DNA of 64,000 bases from NCBI GenBank assembly GCA_003427395.1, contig BFEA01000246.1:178129-242128 (forward strand), read 5' to 3'. The notes beneath the pieces were generated by a model that searched no databases, was not told the DNA's origin, and saw only the letters and a program-made list of their open reading frames with translations. Made by a program: the position numbers and the translations under genes. Numbering within the stretch: the first letter of the stretch is position 1; each line of letters begins with the position of its first letter. Of this stretch, positions 33,393-45,663 are shown piece by piece. This DNA comes from Chara braunii. Taxonomy: Eukaryota > Streptophyta > Charophyceae > Charales > Characeae.

Positions 33393-34404
33393 GTTGACGG
33401 GAGAAGGCATATCTGGAAGGTTCTATAGCTAATGGGTCAAATGCGATGCGACAAAGTCCGAGAGCAAGAGAAGTGACACCGTCACAACGCGTGAACAAGA
33501 GAATATCCGGGCTAATGTACTGAGCCAGAAGGTGTGGACCACCTGGACCCAGGGGTAACCGACATAACGAGGAGGATTCTAGAATACGTGGTGCGAGAAG
33601 GGCAACAGAATGATGAATTATAAGGGAAGAAGGAGAAAGTCGGCAATATGGGAGCAGTGCGAGTTGTCTACCCCCAACTGCTGTCAGTGAGCAGACCAGG
33701 TAATTACCAACCTTTATGTGCGCTAATTCGCTTTGTCTGCTCCTCCTAAGGTTGTCAAGAGGTATGGCTGGAGCTATCAATCATATGAACCTACCAGGCT
33801 GAGCTTGACCAGGTACACATCACTCTGCTTAGACTCAGGCTGTGCAGATTGCCCGAACGAATGTGGAAGAAGAAAGAGCTGCCCGAATTTTGCACGCGTC
33901 ACAATGGGGGCATCCCGCCGTACAAGGACTGAGACTGGACAGCTAGGTGTGCAAACGATAGCGACACACTACTTTTGGCTGGCCACAAGCCACCCACCAC
34001 CTTTTTTTGCCACTATCCGTCCCTAGAGAGACCTGTCAAGTCCCTTCTTGCATCTGGGCCACTGCAGGGGGGAATTGGGTCCCTCAGGTCCCACGGAACT
34101 CTGGATGTCTGTAGATAGGTTTGTGAATTCCACAAGTTATTGTTCCTTCATGCCCACTTGGTCTGGGATTGATTTATTCTCCCCCATCTGAGCTGAACTG
34201 CATGTTTATGCACAATTGGAGTTCTACCCATGAACTTTGGTTGCTTTTTTTTCCCCAAAGGGAGTTACCATAACATTATGGAATTCATCTAATTCCATCA
34301 GGATTCGAGCTTGCGGTCTGTGTTCCGTGGAAAGTTACATCCACTTACATTTGAGTGGCATTCAGTCAGATGGGCTGGGCAAGAAGTTACTGTGCGCTGT
34401 ACAT

Positions 34405-34610
34405 CTACCGTCTTAACCCGAATAGCCCGGTCATTATAGCCGTATTTGGGGCAACTTTCAGACCAGATGCAGATATAATGACTGGGCGTTCTATTCGGTA
34501 CATCTACCGTCTTAACCCGAATAGCCCGGTCATTATAGCCGTATGTGGGGCAACTTTCAGACCAGCTGCAGATATAATGACCGGGCGTTCTATTCGGGTG
34601 AAGACGGTAG
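34405..34610. mobile_element. Two MITE copies in tandem, same family
   Basis: 34405-34499 and 34504-34610 both read ctaccgtcttaacccgaata, then cggtcattatagccgta, a central gggcaactttcagacca and the inverted arm. Only the second has a complete right end (ggtgaagacggtag). Confidence 0.82.
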
Positions 34611-35384
34611 TTCACCTTGCGCTGCTCGCAACTCTTCCTTCACCCAGGCATCGAACCGGAGCTAGATGGACTTCTTGATATAGCATATTCTGGTTACCGT
34701 CATCTTTTTTTTTTTTTTTTTTTTTTTCTGATTAGCGGACGGAAACCAGTCCACCGTCCCTTACAATAAATACACACTCCACACTTACGACCAAGAGATC
34801 CTAAGACACCGGCATTGATTCCTTGGCCATGAGTATTATTTAACCCTGCTTCACCCCTGCTACATCCCTTCTTCATCCGATCTCCCTTTCCTTTGCCTAG
34901 TCGCTACAGGGCTCCTTTCTTGTGCTGCCTTTTTTTTCCTTTTTCTTTTTCTTTCGGAAAACCCGTGCCAGTGTGCTAGAGGGAGTGATATGAGCATCCT
35001 CCTCTAGCAGCACCAGTCACGGATAGCTCCGCTCTAATGGTGGGGAACAGCACATGCTGGAAACCAGGTCCAGCGTCCCTTTGACATCCATTATAAACCC
35101 GTCTAAAACTGTCACCGGGGCCATTACTCAGCTTCAGCTAGATGGACCAAGAATAGCGTACCAGAAACATAAAGCCAACTTTCTTGGACTATCTTGTCCA
35201 TACGATTAGCCGTAGAGGAAAACTCGTCCCTTCCTGCATTCCTCTCAGTCATGGTCAAATCAGACTGCCACACTAAGCTACATCAGAGATTCCTATCCCC
35301 CCCTGTACTCTTCTCCTGGTCTGTTATGACTCAACCGCTGTTTCTTTTTGTCTTTCCTTTTTCCTTCGGAAAAAGGCAGCCGCC

Positions 35385-35515
35385 TCGACTTATCATCATT
35401 GAACTGACAGGCCCCAGATAATTTAGAATTATTTTATTGAGTTCATCAGGTAACATCTGGATTCGAACTCGGGTCTGTATTTCAACAGTTCATGTGCGTT
35501 TCTCATATGTGCACA
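35385..35515 (-). mobile_element. tRNA-derived SINE, shared family, partial
   Basis: Minus strand: GAACTGTTGAAATACAGACC, GAGTTCGAATCCAGATG, CTGGGGCCTGTCAGTTCAAT. The 5' head is eroded. Confidence 0.68.
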
Positions 35516-35656
35516 GAATGGAGCTTGCTTCCGTGTATTACCTTATTTCGGCTTGATTTCTTGCCATGGTGGCGATGACGCTTACTGTAATGCACTTCCC
35601 GTCTCTGTTGTGGTCTCAAGTGCTGCATCCGTCCAAGTCAGATTCCACCTCCATGC

Positions 35657-35765
35657 TACTCTCCAGAGTACATCGCAACTCACTACGCTCTTTCCTTCCA
35701 TCGCTATGCTACTCTCCAGAGTACATCGCTCCCCACTACGCTCTTTCCTTCCATCACACTTTCCT
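35657..35765. repeat. 49-bp tandem repeat
   Basis: gctactctccagagtacatc and actacgctctttccttccat occur twice in order, with a third partial copy after. Confidence 0.75.
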
Positions 35766-37125
35766 TCCATGGCTACTCACTGCGCTCTTTGTAACATTGG
35801 GATGGGAAATAGTGATGCAGAATCGATACTACTCAAGACTCTAGAGCCCTTCGTCCTTTCGTGCAAAGGATGATGAAAGCAAGGACAACAGGAAGGGAAA
35901 GATGGAGCAACTGAGGAAACATCGGGAAGCAGAGCAATTAAAAAAGTGGAGGCATCCCGAGTCCTGTGAGTGAATCCACGTCATGGGAAACATCAAATGG
36001 GATGCGTCTCCAATGCAGCCTCATGTGGTCAGCATGGTCATAGCTGCAGTTGTGTATTTGTTTTTGTTTGTGCTTGTTTTTTACACAAGGAGTCCAAGAT
36101 CAACTCACTAGGAATCTACCTAAGGCCTACCACCAAAGAGGTGGATCACTTAACCAATAGGTAAAGTGAGCTGCGATGAAACTGCAGCCCCGTGAGGGAC
36201 ATTTCACCCCACCCCAGCATGGATCAACCATGATGCACACGAGGGACAACTCACAGCACCGACCAGACTTCAACCAAGCACTACCACAAAAGGGCATCCG
36301 ACCGGTTCTCAGTGCTTGTTTTTTACACGAAGTCTCACTAGGAATCGAATCTACGACCTACCACCCCAGCGATTGTGTAGCCAAGCAAAAAGAAAAAACA
36401 GATTGCAGATCATTCACCATCAGACCGGAAAGCCGCTCAACTTTTCTGTTGTTGTCCCCTTATCTAATATAATATAATATAATATAATACTAAAGCAAGA
36501 AGTGGGCGCGGCCTCACGGCCCACTCGCCCAAAAAAGACCTAATGCCCGGAACCCGGCCTGCTGGATCTGTTTCTTGGTTTGTCTTTTTGCAGTTCGTTT
36601 TTTCATTAATCTTTTTGCAAGTTTATTTCACTTCAACTTTTATTTTTGCTGGTCGTGGCGATCGGTTCTCTGTGAAGGATCAGTGCCCATTAAGGTGACA
36701 ATTTTTTTCTTTTTCATGGTTAGACGAGCAGGCACGGCAACAGCAGAGCATCTTTTCAAGGTGCACAATTTGTTTTTCATTTGAAACAACTACATCTCAG
36801 TCAAGATTTGAGTTTTCAACAGGCAAAAAAAGACAATGCAGTTTTGCCGCAGCGGCAGTTTGCAATGAGCGAAGAAGTTCGGAAAAAAGCCAAAATATCG
36901 GCAAGATTTTTTTGCTGTTTTTTTTAACTCAGGCCCTGCGCACACCACAGCCCTCCCCATCCTCGCTTAATAGAAAGTGCCGTGCCGCTGTCATTGCGAA
37001 CTTGGCGCGTGACCTGCCGGTACGTGTTTTTCTTGCCTGTTCAGAACTCATTTTCGTTCGAGACGAAGCTGGCTCGTTTTATTTACAATACAACACAGCC
37101 TCACAAAAATTGGCCCCCTGCACCT

Positions 37126-37128
<3 letters not shown>

Positions 37129-37162
<34 letters not shown>

Positions 37163-37178
37163 CACCCACCTCTGTGTG

Positions 37179-37234
<56 letters not shown>
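37129..37234. repeat. (CA)n then (GT)n, self-complementary
   Basis: A (CA)n run (37129-37157) and a (GT)n run (37175-37234) are separated by about 17 bases and can pair with each other. Confidence 0.9.
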
Positions 37235-37235
<1 letters not shown>

Positions 37236-38392
37236 ATAACGGGCTCGCTGCCCTTCCTCAGCTATGGCATCTCTATGCGCTGCCCCAGGTACATCTGCCC
37301 TCCTTTCTGCCATTGTCTTTCCCCGTCAGCCACAGTCATTGGCTGTGGCGGACCTCAACTTGTCCCTTTCTTATTAAAGGGAATAGCAGGTCTTGCCTAA
37401 CGGTGATGGTGTCCCACGAGACCCGGTTCCCACGTGCGCCCACAGCATAAATCATTTTTCACAGGTTCACCATTTTTTGCTTTCGTGTACGTTTGCAATG
37501 CAACTTTGCGGGCAGGTGGTCGGTTCTTTTTGCTGGTGTCGGTAGTTGGGCGCCCTCAGCTGTTTGTGTCGCATGTTGGAGTGGGTTTCTTTTTCGGCGC
37601 CCTCCGCTGCGTGTGTCACATGTAGGAGTGTGCATAGGGCTAAGTTTCACCAAACGTTGGTCATGCGTATTGTAAATTATCACCACTGCTTTATTACCTC
37701 CATTGCAGACAATGAAGCACACTAACGATGAGCTACTCGAAGAATGAAACAGTTTTTTTTACCTCTAAAGCAAGCAACATGAAACAGATTATATCCCTTT
37801 CTTGGTTACCTTTACTTTGGCTTTCTTTAGGGTACCCCTTTTCTTTTCTCAGTTGAAAACAGTGGCGAAGGGGTGTGTAATACGTGGGAATTTGGGAATT
37901 TATTTTTATTTTTTCTGAGAAATGCTCCAATCTATTCGTGGGGAGTACTTCGTAGGAATCTACCACACAGTTTGAGAAAAAAAAAACAACAGTCCGGCGA
38001 GCCAAAAGAGACCAGCTTTCTGGCCGCCCTTGTTACACCAACAAGAATCTCGACTACGATTCACATTGAGTCTGACTGAGATCGGATTGATCCACAGACC
38101 TCCATACTTGATCTTCAAATTAGGATTTAGTGAATTTTAGTCATGATATGAAACTTCAAGCTCCACACAATTACTATCAAAGCGATTGGACATCAATGCT
38201 ATTGAATTTGAGTATTCAGATCATAATACTTCTGATGAACACCTTTTCTTCGTTCTTGCACCTCCCCAGTTGCTGTACCCCTCTCAACGCTTGCCACGTT
38301 GATTGTGGTTGAGCGCGAGCTGCCCAGATCCCCGTGTGCCATAACGGCCCACTTGCACGCTATGAAATTAGGCAGTATAAAGGGTGTGCTTT

Positions 38393-38396
<4 letters not shown>

Positions 38397-38461
<65 letters not shown>

Positions 38462-38482
38462 GCGCGTGCGTGTGTGTTGTCA
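38397..38482. repeat. (GT)n microsatellite
   Basis: About 40 GT units degenerating to gtgcgcgtgcg on the side facing a hammerhead-like motif. Confidence 0.95.
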
Positions 38483-38507
38483 TGTTCACTTAGACAACTC
38501 CACAAGA

Positions 38508-38566
38508 AAAAGCATGACTGTGCCAGACTGTTTCGTTGGACCTTCACCGACTCATCAGGAGGTTGT
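38508..38566 (-). ncRNA. Hammerhead ribozyme-like motif beside (GT)n
   Basis: Minus strand: CTCCTGATGAG (core at 38551-38558), stem II GTCGG/CCAAC and CGAAAC (38530-38535), then CAGTCTGGCACAG. The GTC triplet of the other subfamily reads GGC. It sits just beyond an 85-bp (GT)n tract. Confidence 0.5.
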
Positions 38567-40262
38567 GTCTGTGCGTGTGTTTTGCCTGTGTTGCACGTGC
38601 GAGCGTGCATAGGATCATGTTCCACCTAACGTTGGCCGTGTAATTTTATTTTTTTTTCCTGTTCTCGTGTGTGTCAGTACCATCCAGCCCCATGGAACAA
38701 CCCGGTCCACACGGTTACATCCCACACACACAGTATCACCCAGCCCGCACAATACTACCCAGCCCACATAATACACACCCGCCCTACATGCTACCACCTA
38801 CCTGTGCCAAGGGCCGAGTTGTGCCTTGTGCATGAGTGCTTTTCTGGGGCCATCTGTGCTTTTTCTTTTTCTTTTTTTTCTGGTGGCTGTGTGAGTTCTA
38901 CTGCCATCTGGTGCGTCGCAGTGTGACACACCCCGCATGGTACTGTCTGGTCCACATGGCATCACCCAGGCCACATACTACCGCCCTGCCCCCCAAGTAC
39001 GTGATGGTGCTACCCGCCCTGCGCCCACAGAACCACCCGAATCTACATACAACCACCTCCGACTGACACAATACCACCCTGTTACCCAATGGGCATAAAC
39101 ACCATAGCCAACCCACATAGCACCAAAAGGTTGTGCTGTGGAGAGTGTCCTGACACATTTTCCACTGTGCCACAAGCGAAGCTGTGGCGGGCAAACGCTT
39201 GTTCCTTGAATGTGTGATTGAGGCCATGCCTCTGGACTACGTTCAAGGCATCACCAACATGCACATGCATACCATGACAAAATGGGTCCTTAAACAACCA
39301 GCATTTTTCACAAGCATTTTGTTCTGCTGCAGCCATAAATGCACTGCGGCCTAAAATGCACAGCGACCATAAACGCGCTGTGACCTTCCAGGCTCAGCGA
39401 ACCGAAACAAAATGGCTGGTGATGCCAGCCAAACTTTTCCAGTTTCATACCCACATCAGCTCCATAGAGCGTCGTGCGCGGCAGAAATCACCATCGGGAA
39501 AAAAGAGCCTCGAAGGTACTGGTTTTTTAAACTGTCAAAATAGGAGTTCACTTTACCAGGCTTACTCTTGATAGTCGCGCAGCAATATATGAAGAATTTA
39601 GGACCTGCAAGAAGACCTATTAGATCCACATATCCGCCCGAGAGTTTGCACTCTCTCAACGAAGAAGAAAGACCTCCGTGGATCTTATCCGGAGGAAGGA
39701 TCTTGTTCGTCTGCGGCATCTGACTGACCCTCTTCGCTGCCTGCAAGGATTGGTTCCCCTCCCCAGCTACTATAGGGAAATGAAAAATGTGTCGGTGCGG
39801 ACGCAAGGCACTAAAGGTCACAACCAAGACAGTGCTCATAGCTGAAAACAGGATAGCTTTCCGGTAAGAGACTTGTTTCCCTGTTGACCCAGATGAAAAT
39901 CTGCTTAGCTGAGCCCAAAACAAAAATTGTAAAATTCTACGTCCCGACCAAAAGCCACCCCCACAGACTATCCTTCAAAGTACCCATTCAGTTGTACAGA
40001 TGTACTTTCTTGGTGGCCATTCCTCTCATGTGCAGTTCTAGTGTACACTTGCTTAACCCTCCATCAATCTCGGGGCCTACTGCGTTCAGAGCGCCACATT
40101 TCGACATTTCTGAGCAAATACACAGCCTGATTCCTTTCCTATCGGTTAAATGTGGGCTGCCATGAAAAAAAAAAAAAAAAAAAAAAAACCTAACAGATGC
40201 AATATTGATGATTGAAAAGACTCTGCACGCGAGGCACTGGTAGAAAGGCATCAGAAGAGGTT

Positions 40263-40345
40263 TTGAATTACTGCACACATGGTGTTTCTCGTCTGGATTC
40301 GAACTTGGGTCAGTGTATAAATAGTACTGAACTGCTGCCCTTCAT
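40263..40345 (-). mobile_element. SINE fragment, shared family
   Basis: The plus strand carries tctggattcgaacttgggtc, the inverted B-box segment, followed by gtactgaactgctgccc. Only the head portion remains. Confidence 0.5.
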
Positions 40346-40574
40346 CCAACAAGTCTTTTCCATATTTCGGACAACTAGACATTTCTTTCTTTTCTTTTTT
40401 TTTTGCGGGGGGAGCGCACGAACGTGTGCCCCCCCCTACCACAAATAATGCCGTAGTAATACCGCTATGGGTATGACTTAGGCCAGGCGAGTCTCAAAGT
40501 GCAACGGCAGACCCTGCAACGTAGGCCGTCCGCCTTTCGTATGTTCTTCACCACTAGCTTTTTTCTCTTTCTTA

Positions 40575-40735
40575 AAAGGGCGCCGGCCTTAAATATCATT
40601 GTTGAACTGACCCGCCCCAGGTAATTCACTTAGTAATCTGATTGTATGAATTTGTATCTGGATCCGAACTTGGGTTTGTATTTCAACAGTTCACTGCTGT
40701 CCCAACTGAGCTAGGCCCGCCCTGTTCCGAATTTC
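40575..40735 (-). mobile_element. tRNA-derived SINE, shared family
   Basis: The minus strand reproduces the 17308 copy: CTAGCTCAGTTGGGACAG, GAACTGTTGAAATACAAACC, B-box AAGTTCGGATCC, TTCAACAATGATATTTAAGG. The plus-strand left side ends in the T-run tail. Confidence 0.78.
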
Positions 40736-41172
40736 CAAGAACTGAACTCGCTCCCGACCACCCTTTTACCGTTGGTCCACAGCGCCAGGGATCCCACATC
40801 CACAGGCCTTTGCTTTGCCAGCAGGGGTCGTTGACCCGATTATCAGGAGGCAGGAGGTTGTAATGGTTCAAGGTTCAGCTTGGAACATTGGTATAGTACA
40901 AAGCAAGATCGGAACAGGGAAAACAAGGTGGGACCTCCCACAAATTGTCACCACCTGATCCCACAGGCCAGTGAGAGCTCCGTGCGCCGTCACATACGGA
41001 GAAACTTCTACTGTAGGACTAAGTGGACCATGACTGGAGACACAAGGGTGGCAACACTGTAGCCTCGCCAAATACTGATCCCCGTGAAAGTGGGCTAGTT
41101 GTAAACGAAAATTGGGTGGCCCCGACCCACTATCGATACCGATAGTAATGTGCGCTCAAATAGGGTTCAAAC

Positions 41173-41609
41173 CTAGGAAGATTTTCATGACCGGCCGGTC
41201 ACCCGGGCGTGACGCCCGGCGGGGGGGTCTGACGCCCGGGATACCCGGGCATGGAAAAAAAAAAAAAAAAGTGGGGGTTTTCTGCGCTCTCCGAGAGGAA
41301 CCCAAATCCGGGCTCTTTTCTTTTTTTGAGTGTCGGCTGTCAACGGGGGAAAAGGGGAGTATAAATGAATTTGGGGTTTAAAGGGGGGTGCCTTAGTGTG
41401 ATTTGGCTATTTTCTTTTTTATCTTCAGTTCCGTGAGGAATTCTGATGTGACCCTCAGCCAAAAGTTGTTTGTACTGCAATTCTACAGAACTTTTCTTTT
41501 ATGCGCTGGGGCTGCCCGGGCCCATGCCCGGGGGTCATGCCCGGGCCGGTCACCCGGTCGCCAAACCGGGCGTGACATCGGGACCCGGGCGCCCGGGATA
41601 TCTCCCTAG
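41173..41609. mobile_element. TIR element 4 (437 bp) with 8-bp duplication, CCCGGGC subterminal repeats
   Basis: Ends CTAGGAAGAT and (inverted) CTAGGGAGAT, flanked by the exact 8-bp duplication gttcaaac (41165-41172, 41610-41617). Subterminal cccgggcgtgac/catgcccggg arrays occur at both ends. The target resembles a tRNA B-box (gggttcaaac), perhaps in a SINE. Confidence 0.8.
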
Positions 41610-42243
41610 GTTCAAACTCGTTCATTGACGAGCATTCTGCGGAATTAGTTCCACCAGCGGGAGTGCTCTCATTGTTATAATAAGATGTGCTGAGGCTTCG
41701 GAACGCGCACACTTTGTGAGTCCATCGGGTAATAAAACTGCTCGTTTTTGTGGGAGAGCTGAAGCCCACGTTTTAATGGGATAGCTAAAGTGAACATTTT
41801 TTGTGGGCTAACTTGGGAGTGTAATTTGCGCACAGAGTAGGAAACGGTGCACACTACATGGCACCGGTACCACACAGTGTGCACAGGCCCTCTGGCCCAC
41901 GCCCTTGGGTCCAATGGAAGCGCTCACAATGTGAAGCCAGTCGCAACACGCAAAATGCTTCTGACACATGGAACACCAGGTGTCACTCTGGCGGAGGCTC
42001 TCGCTGAAAGCATCGGGTATGGTCTCCCGCAAACACATGCATTGAGGAACTTCCCTTTGAGTTGCACCAAGAGACACAGGGAGAGAAGTTCGGTTCAAAC
42101 ACTCCACAAGCATTCCAAGGAAACAAAACAGAGGCATATAGAAGCACACACACAGGAGAGGAGGGAGGGAGGACAAAGAGGTTGGGAGAGAGCAGGAGAG
42201 AACAACAAGATTCACTTGTAAAAACTAACACCAGAAGTCCCAC

Positions 42244-45200
42244 CTTGAGTGCAAACAAAGGAACAAGAAACGGGAAGGGACATGCCTTTTGTGAAGGAGG
42301 ATTGTGCTTCTCGCAGAATCTTGATAGTGGCTTGGCCCTATGAGTGCACTGTTTACCTAATAAGGTTGTCCCTTCGCAGAGCTTTTCCACCATCATCCCC
42401 CTACCACCCTTTTCATTCTCCTGCCTTCTCGACACTACCATCACTTTAGGAGATCCACCTTCCTCTTCAATGCCTGCCTGCCCAACATGCCAATCACAAT
42501 AGGTGGTCCCCTGCCGCACCCTCTGCTTGCATCCCACTCCAGCCATGGTGATCCCTCGACAGACCTCGACCTTTCGTGGGGGCTCGCCTTCTACTCGCCC
42601 ACTTCTCCCGGGCTCTTCTGGAGGTTTATTATGTTTCTTCCTTTGCTCCGTCTCAGGGGATACAGGCTTTTGCTTTTCTGTGTGATCCATCTCAAACGGT
42701 ACAATGGCCAATGCCCATCTATCTTCGCTCGCATTTGCATCTTCGCCTTTCGACCCATCCTCAATTGCCAGCGGCTGACCGAGTTTTCCGGCTGCTCCGT
42801 CCCCTCCGGCTGCTCTATTGTCATCGTCTGCTGGGAGTGCACGTAATGCAACTTCATTGCTGCCGGAAATATCACTTGGGACAATCTCCATGATATTATC
42901 AGTCTCAAGCCTTTCATTTGTTGCCTTCTCTTCTGACGATCCTTTGTGCTTTTCACAGAACCGTTGCCCTGGTTTTGCCCGGTGTTTGCATGGCCTACCC
43001 AATAAAGTCATACCCTGGCACCAGTCTGCCTGCTTTGGTTCCAAAGCAGCATTACTACCACCCTCGCCACCTCCCGACTGAGCTGCAGCAGCAGCCATAC
43101 CCTCAAGCCGCTCTAACCCCGCAACAGCATCTTCTAGTTCTTGGTCATCACCAGCACCCGCTCCTGCCCCTTCTTCAGAAAGACAGACGGGCTGCGAGAG
43201 CAAAGCCCCTGGAGCCGGTGCAGAGAGATCATCAGGCTCCCCTTCATAGACAACTATTGCACCTGACATAAGGTGTTCGCCGCCACTTTCTGCATCCGCT
43301 TCTTCTTCCAGGTTCGGTGCTCCAGTTGAGGCCATAATAAGCGCTCTGGCAGCTGGGTCTACACTTCCATTAGCTCGGGCCCTTTCATCTAAGTCCAGTC
43401 CAATCGGCACTTTAGTCCTTTCCTCGGAGTCGAACCCGACGGATGTTCTTCCTCGGTTGTCCAACCCAACTGCACCAGAGGAAACAGTTTCTGCAACGGT
43501 GGCGATAGCATTCGCTATCAAAATAAGTCCACTTTCCTCTTTTGCTTTGTTTCCTTGCTTGTGCTTCTCACAGAATTGTGCTCCAGGCTTTGATCGATGA
43601 CTACATCGCCTCCCCATCGCTGTGATGCCTTCACAAATGGGAGCGCTCAGCTTCTTCTGGCTTGCCACTTTTGTACCATTCGCCGCCGGTGTCATTCCAT
43701 GCTTGCCCGATGATCCAGGGGACAAGAGAGTCGCTCCGTCCCCCTTCTCATTGCCTGTCACAGACCGCTCATGCTCGGTTCCGTCACTGGCCAATAGACA
43801 GTCTAAGAAAGCCATCTTCTCAGGACTCCGGCTTTCTCTGCTTTCCCCATGCATCTCCTCCATGTCTCTGCCAGACCCTCCCTGACAAACAGACATGTCC
43901 ATAACATCAGAGCTTTCCACAGCCATCACACTGCCCCCCACCCTTGCGCAATTATTATTCTGTGCGGAGACCGAGGCCCTTTTCGACATCTCGGTGTGAA
44001 GTGGACTGCCAACCATGGTGCCAACCTGCAGCCCATCATCCCCAGTCTCATCAGCATCGCAGACATTATTCAACATGGGAAGCACAGATGTCCTCCTGGA
44101 GCGGCTTTCAGGGATCTCCAAGCCTAGCCCTCGCTGGGCGATATCAGCTCCTTGCTCCCTCTGCGAGCCTCTTCTCTCTCCATAAGACTCAGAAAATGCC
44201 GCCAAATGCCCACCAACCGCCATATCGAAACCCTGATCCGCACCATGACTTGCAACACTGCCTGAAGGGACTGGGACTGGCAGAGAAGCAGAAGCATTGG
44301 GGCCCCCGATAAAATCCCCTTCGCTAATCTCTGTACCGTTTCCTATGTTCCATCTACAGCTAAGTCCAATTCCTTGCCTTAGTTCCTGCTCCAGAGGGCC
44401 CACAGCACTGAACCTCCCAAGCTCACAGCTGCCCGGCACATCTGCCATCGGCCCTGCTTCAAGCCATCCACCCCTTGAGGCCGCAACCATAAGGTCCGGT
44501 TCGGTTCCGTTGAGGTCGACATTTGACAAAGCCTGCGTAAGATCTATTGTTTCCTTCCTATTGTTTGTTGCGGTCGCACCCATATCAGCAAACATCATAC
44601 CCTCCCCACGACCTCCGCTCGCCGCCATTCCATCACCGCCTGGAACGGCTGACATTCTGGAAGTCTCTACATGCTGGTCCATGATCCATCCCATGCCCAG
44701 ACTTACCGTCTGCTCCCCGCCACCATAGCCACCATTAGGTATCCCAAAACCCATAGGCGGAAAACCAGTATCGACCCCAGCGACAGGCGTGCCGCTTCCA
44801 GCGGGATGGATAGCTGGAGGCAACATGCCGGCAGCCAAGGCCCCCATTCTAATTTGCTCCTGAACAACATCATTCGGAGGTTGCAACCCATGAACCATCC
44901 CATCTTCCTCATTAAATACAAAGTCTGCGCCATAGCTAGACGGCCAAGGCCCCTGCAAGACATGGTTACTCGTCCAGTCTGACCACAATGGCTGCGACTG
45001 CGCTGTGGGGATGCAACTACGTCGAACTGCCAGTTTCGCCCTCCGAGAACCCTGCATGCCTTCGAATCCCCCGCGTAAATCGTTGCCCCCTTCGTTTCTA
45101 CATTCCATTTCAAACAGGCTGCTGTGTGTCCCATCTTCGGCACCCCTGTCCTTTGCTCCACCATTGCCAAACACTCTTCCCCCCGCGTCAAATGTGGCCC

Positions 45201-45663
45201 CACCCCCACCCCCACCCAGGGTATAGCTAAAACCCTCCTCTCGACCAAAACTTGATGCTGACACTCTTCGTGATCGGTTTTCAACCCCCATTTGGCCCAT
45301 CGGTGCTCGGAAGTTTTCAGTTCCATTGTCATCTATCCTCCGTGGGACATCCCCCATCATGGGATCCAGGTGGTAACCATCCACAGCGGCTTCGTCCATA
45401 AAGCCGTGATGGTCCCCCCTCTTACCAATTATTGACGCCCCTCTCCCCTCAACAAACCCATTCATTGGAGCTTGCAAAGGTGCAGAAGGTTCCATCAAAC
45501 AGGGCGACATCATCTCCACCACACCTCTACCACCCCTTCTTTGACGATCCAACATCCAGAATCCACCTTTTGAATTGTCCCATGTTTGTTCCATGCCATG
45601 ACCCGGACGGGTTTCCACTTGCCCCCCATGAATATTCTCCCATTTCAACGCTTTCGCCAGCTC
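42244..45663 (-). CDS. SUVR5: SUVR5-like gene, large exon with four Cys/His motifs
   Basis: Begins ELAKALKWENIHGG after an ATCGCAG acceptor and runs 1,140 codons. Most is Gly/Met/Ser-rich and probably disordered. Its distal half carries four copies of a SUVR5-type motif of the form C-x-G-x-T-x3-G-x2-C-x-H-x4-P-x3-F-C-x-K-H, near 43555-43634, 42945-43025, 42488-42574 (more divergent, ending YCDWH) and 42303-42380. Such motifs probably bind zinc. Two phase-0 ends are possible: a canonical CTCAAG|GTGGGA donor at 42244, chosen here, or a GC donor AAAAG|GCATGT at 42286 which would end just after the fourth motif. The open frame continues past both to 41983, but that tail looks intronic. Land-plant SUVR5 has fewer such motifs and a much shorter region here. 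Confidence 0.85.

Larger units (their letters stand above)
24875..42243 (-). other. Intron, about 17.4 kb, dense in repeats
   Basis: Largest intron of the SUVR5-like gene. From right to left it holds a 437-bp TIR element (41173-41609), SINE copies (40575-40735, 40263-40345, 35385-35515), (GT)n with a hammerhead-like motif (38397-38566), (CA)n/(GT)n (37129-37234), MITEs (34405-34610), foldback elements (32545-32697, 33207-33392), a duplicated (CT)n segment (28501-29070), a U6 retrocopy (29139-29242), tandem repeats (27338-27660) and a hammerhead-like unit (25245-25465). The stretches 29300-31600, 36000-37100 and 39100-40200 show no feature I can support. Confidence 0.6.

Noticed and set aside
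41983-42243. Extension of the large SUVR5 exon to the stop at 41983
   Set aside because: Residues turn hydrophobic and Cys-rich with no family match right after two good donor sites; treated as intron.
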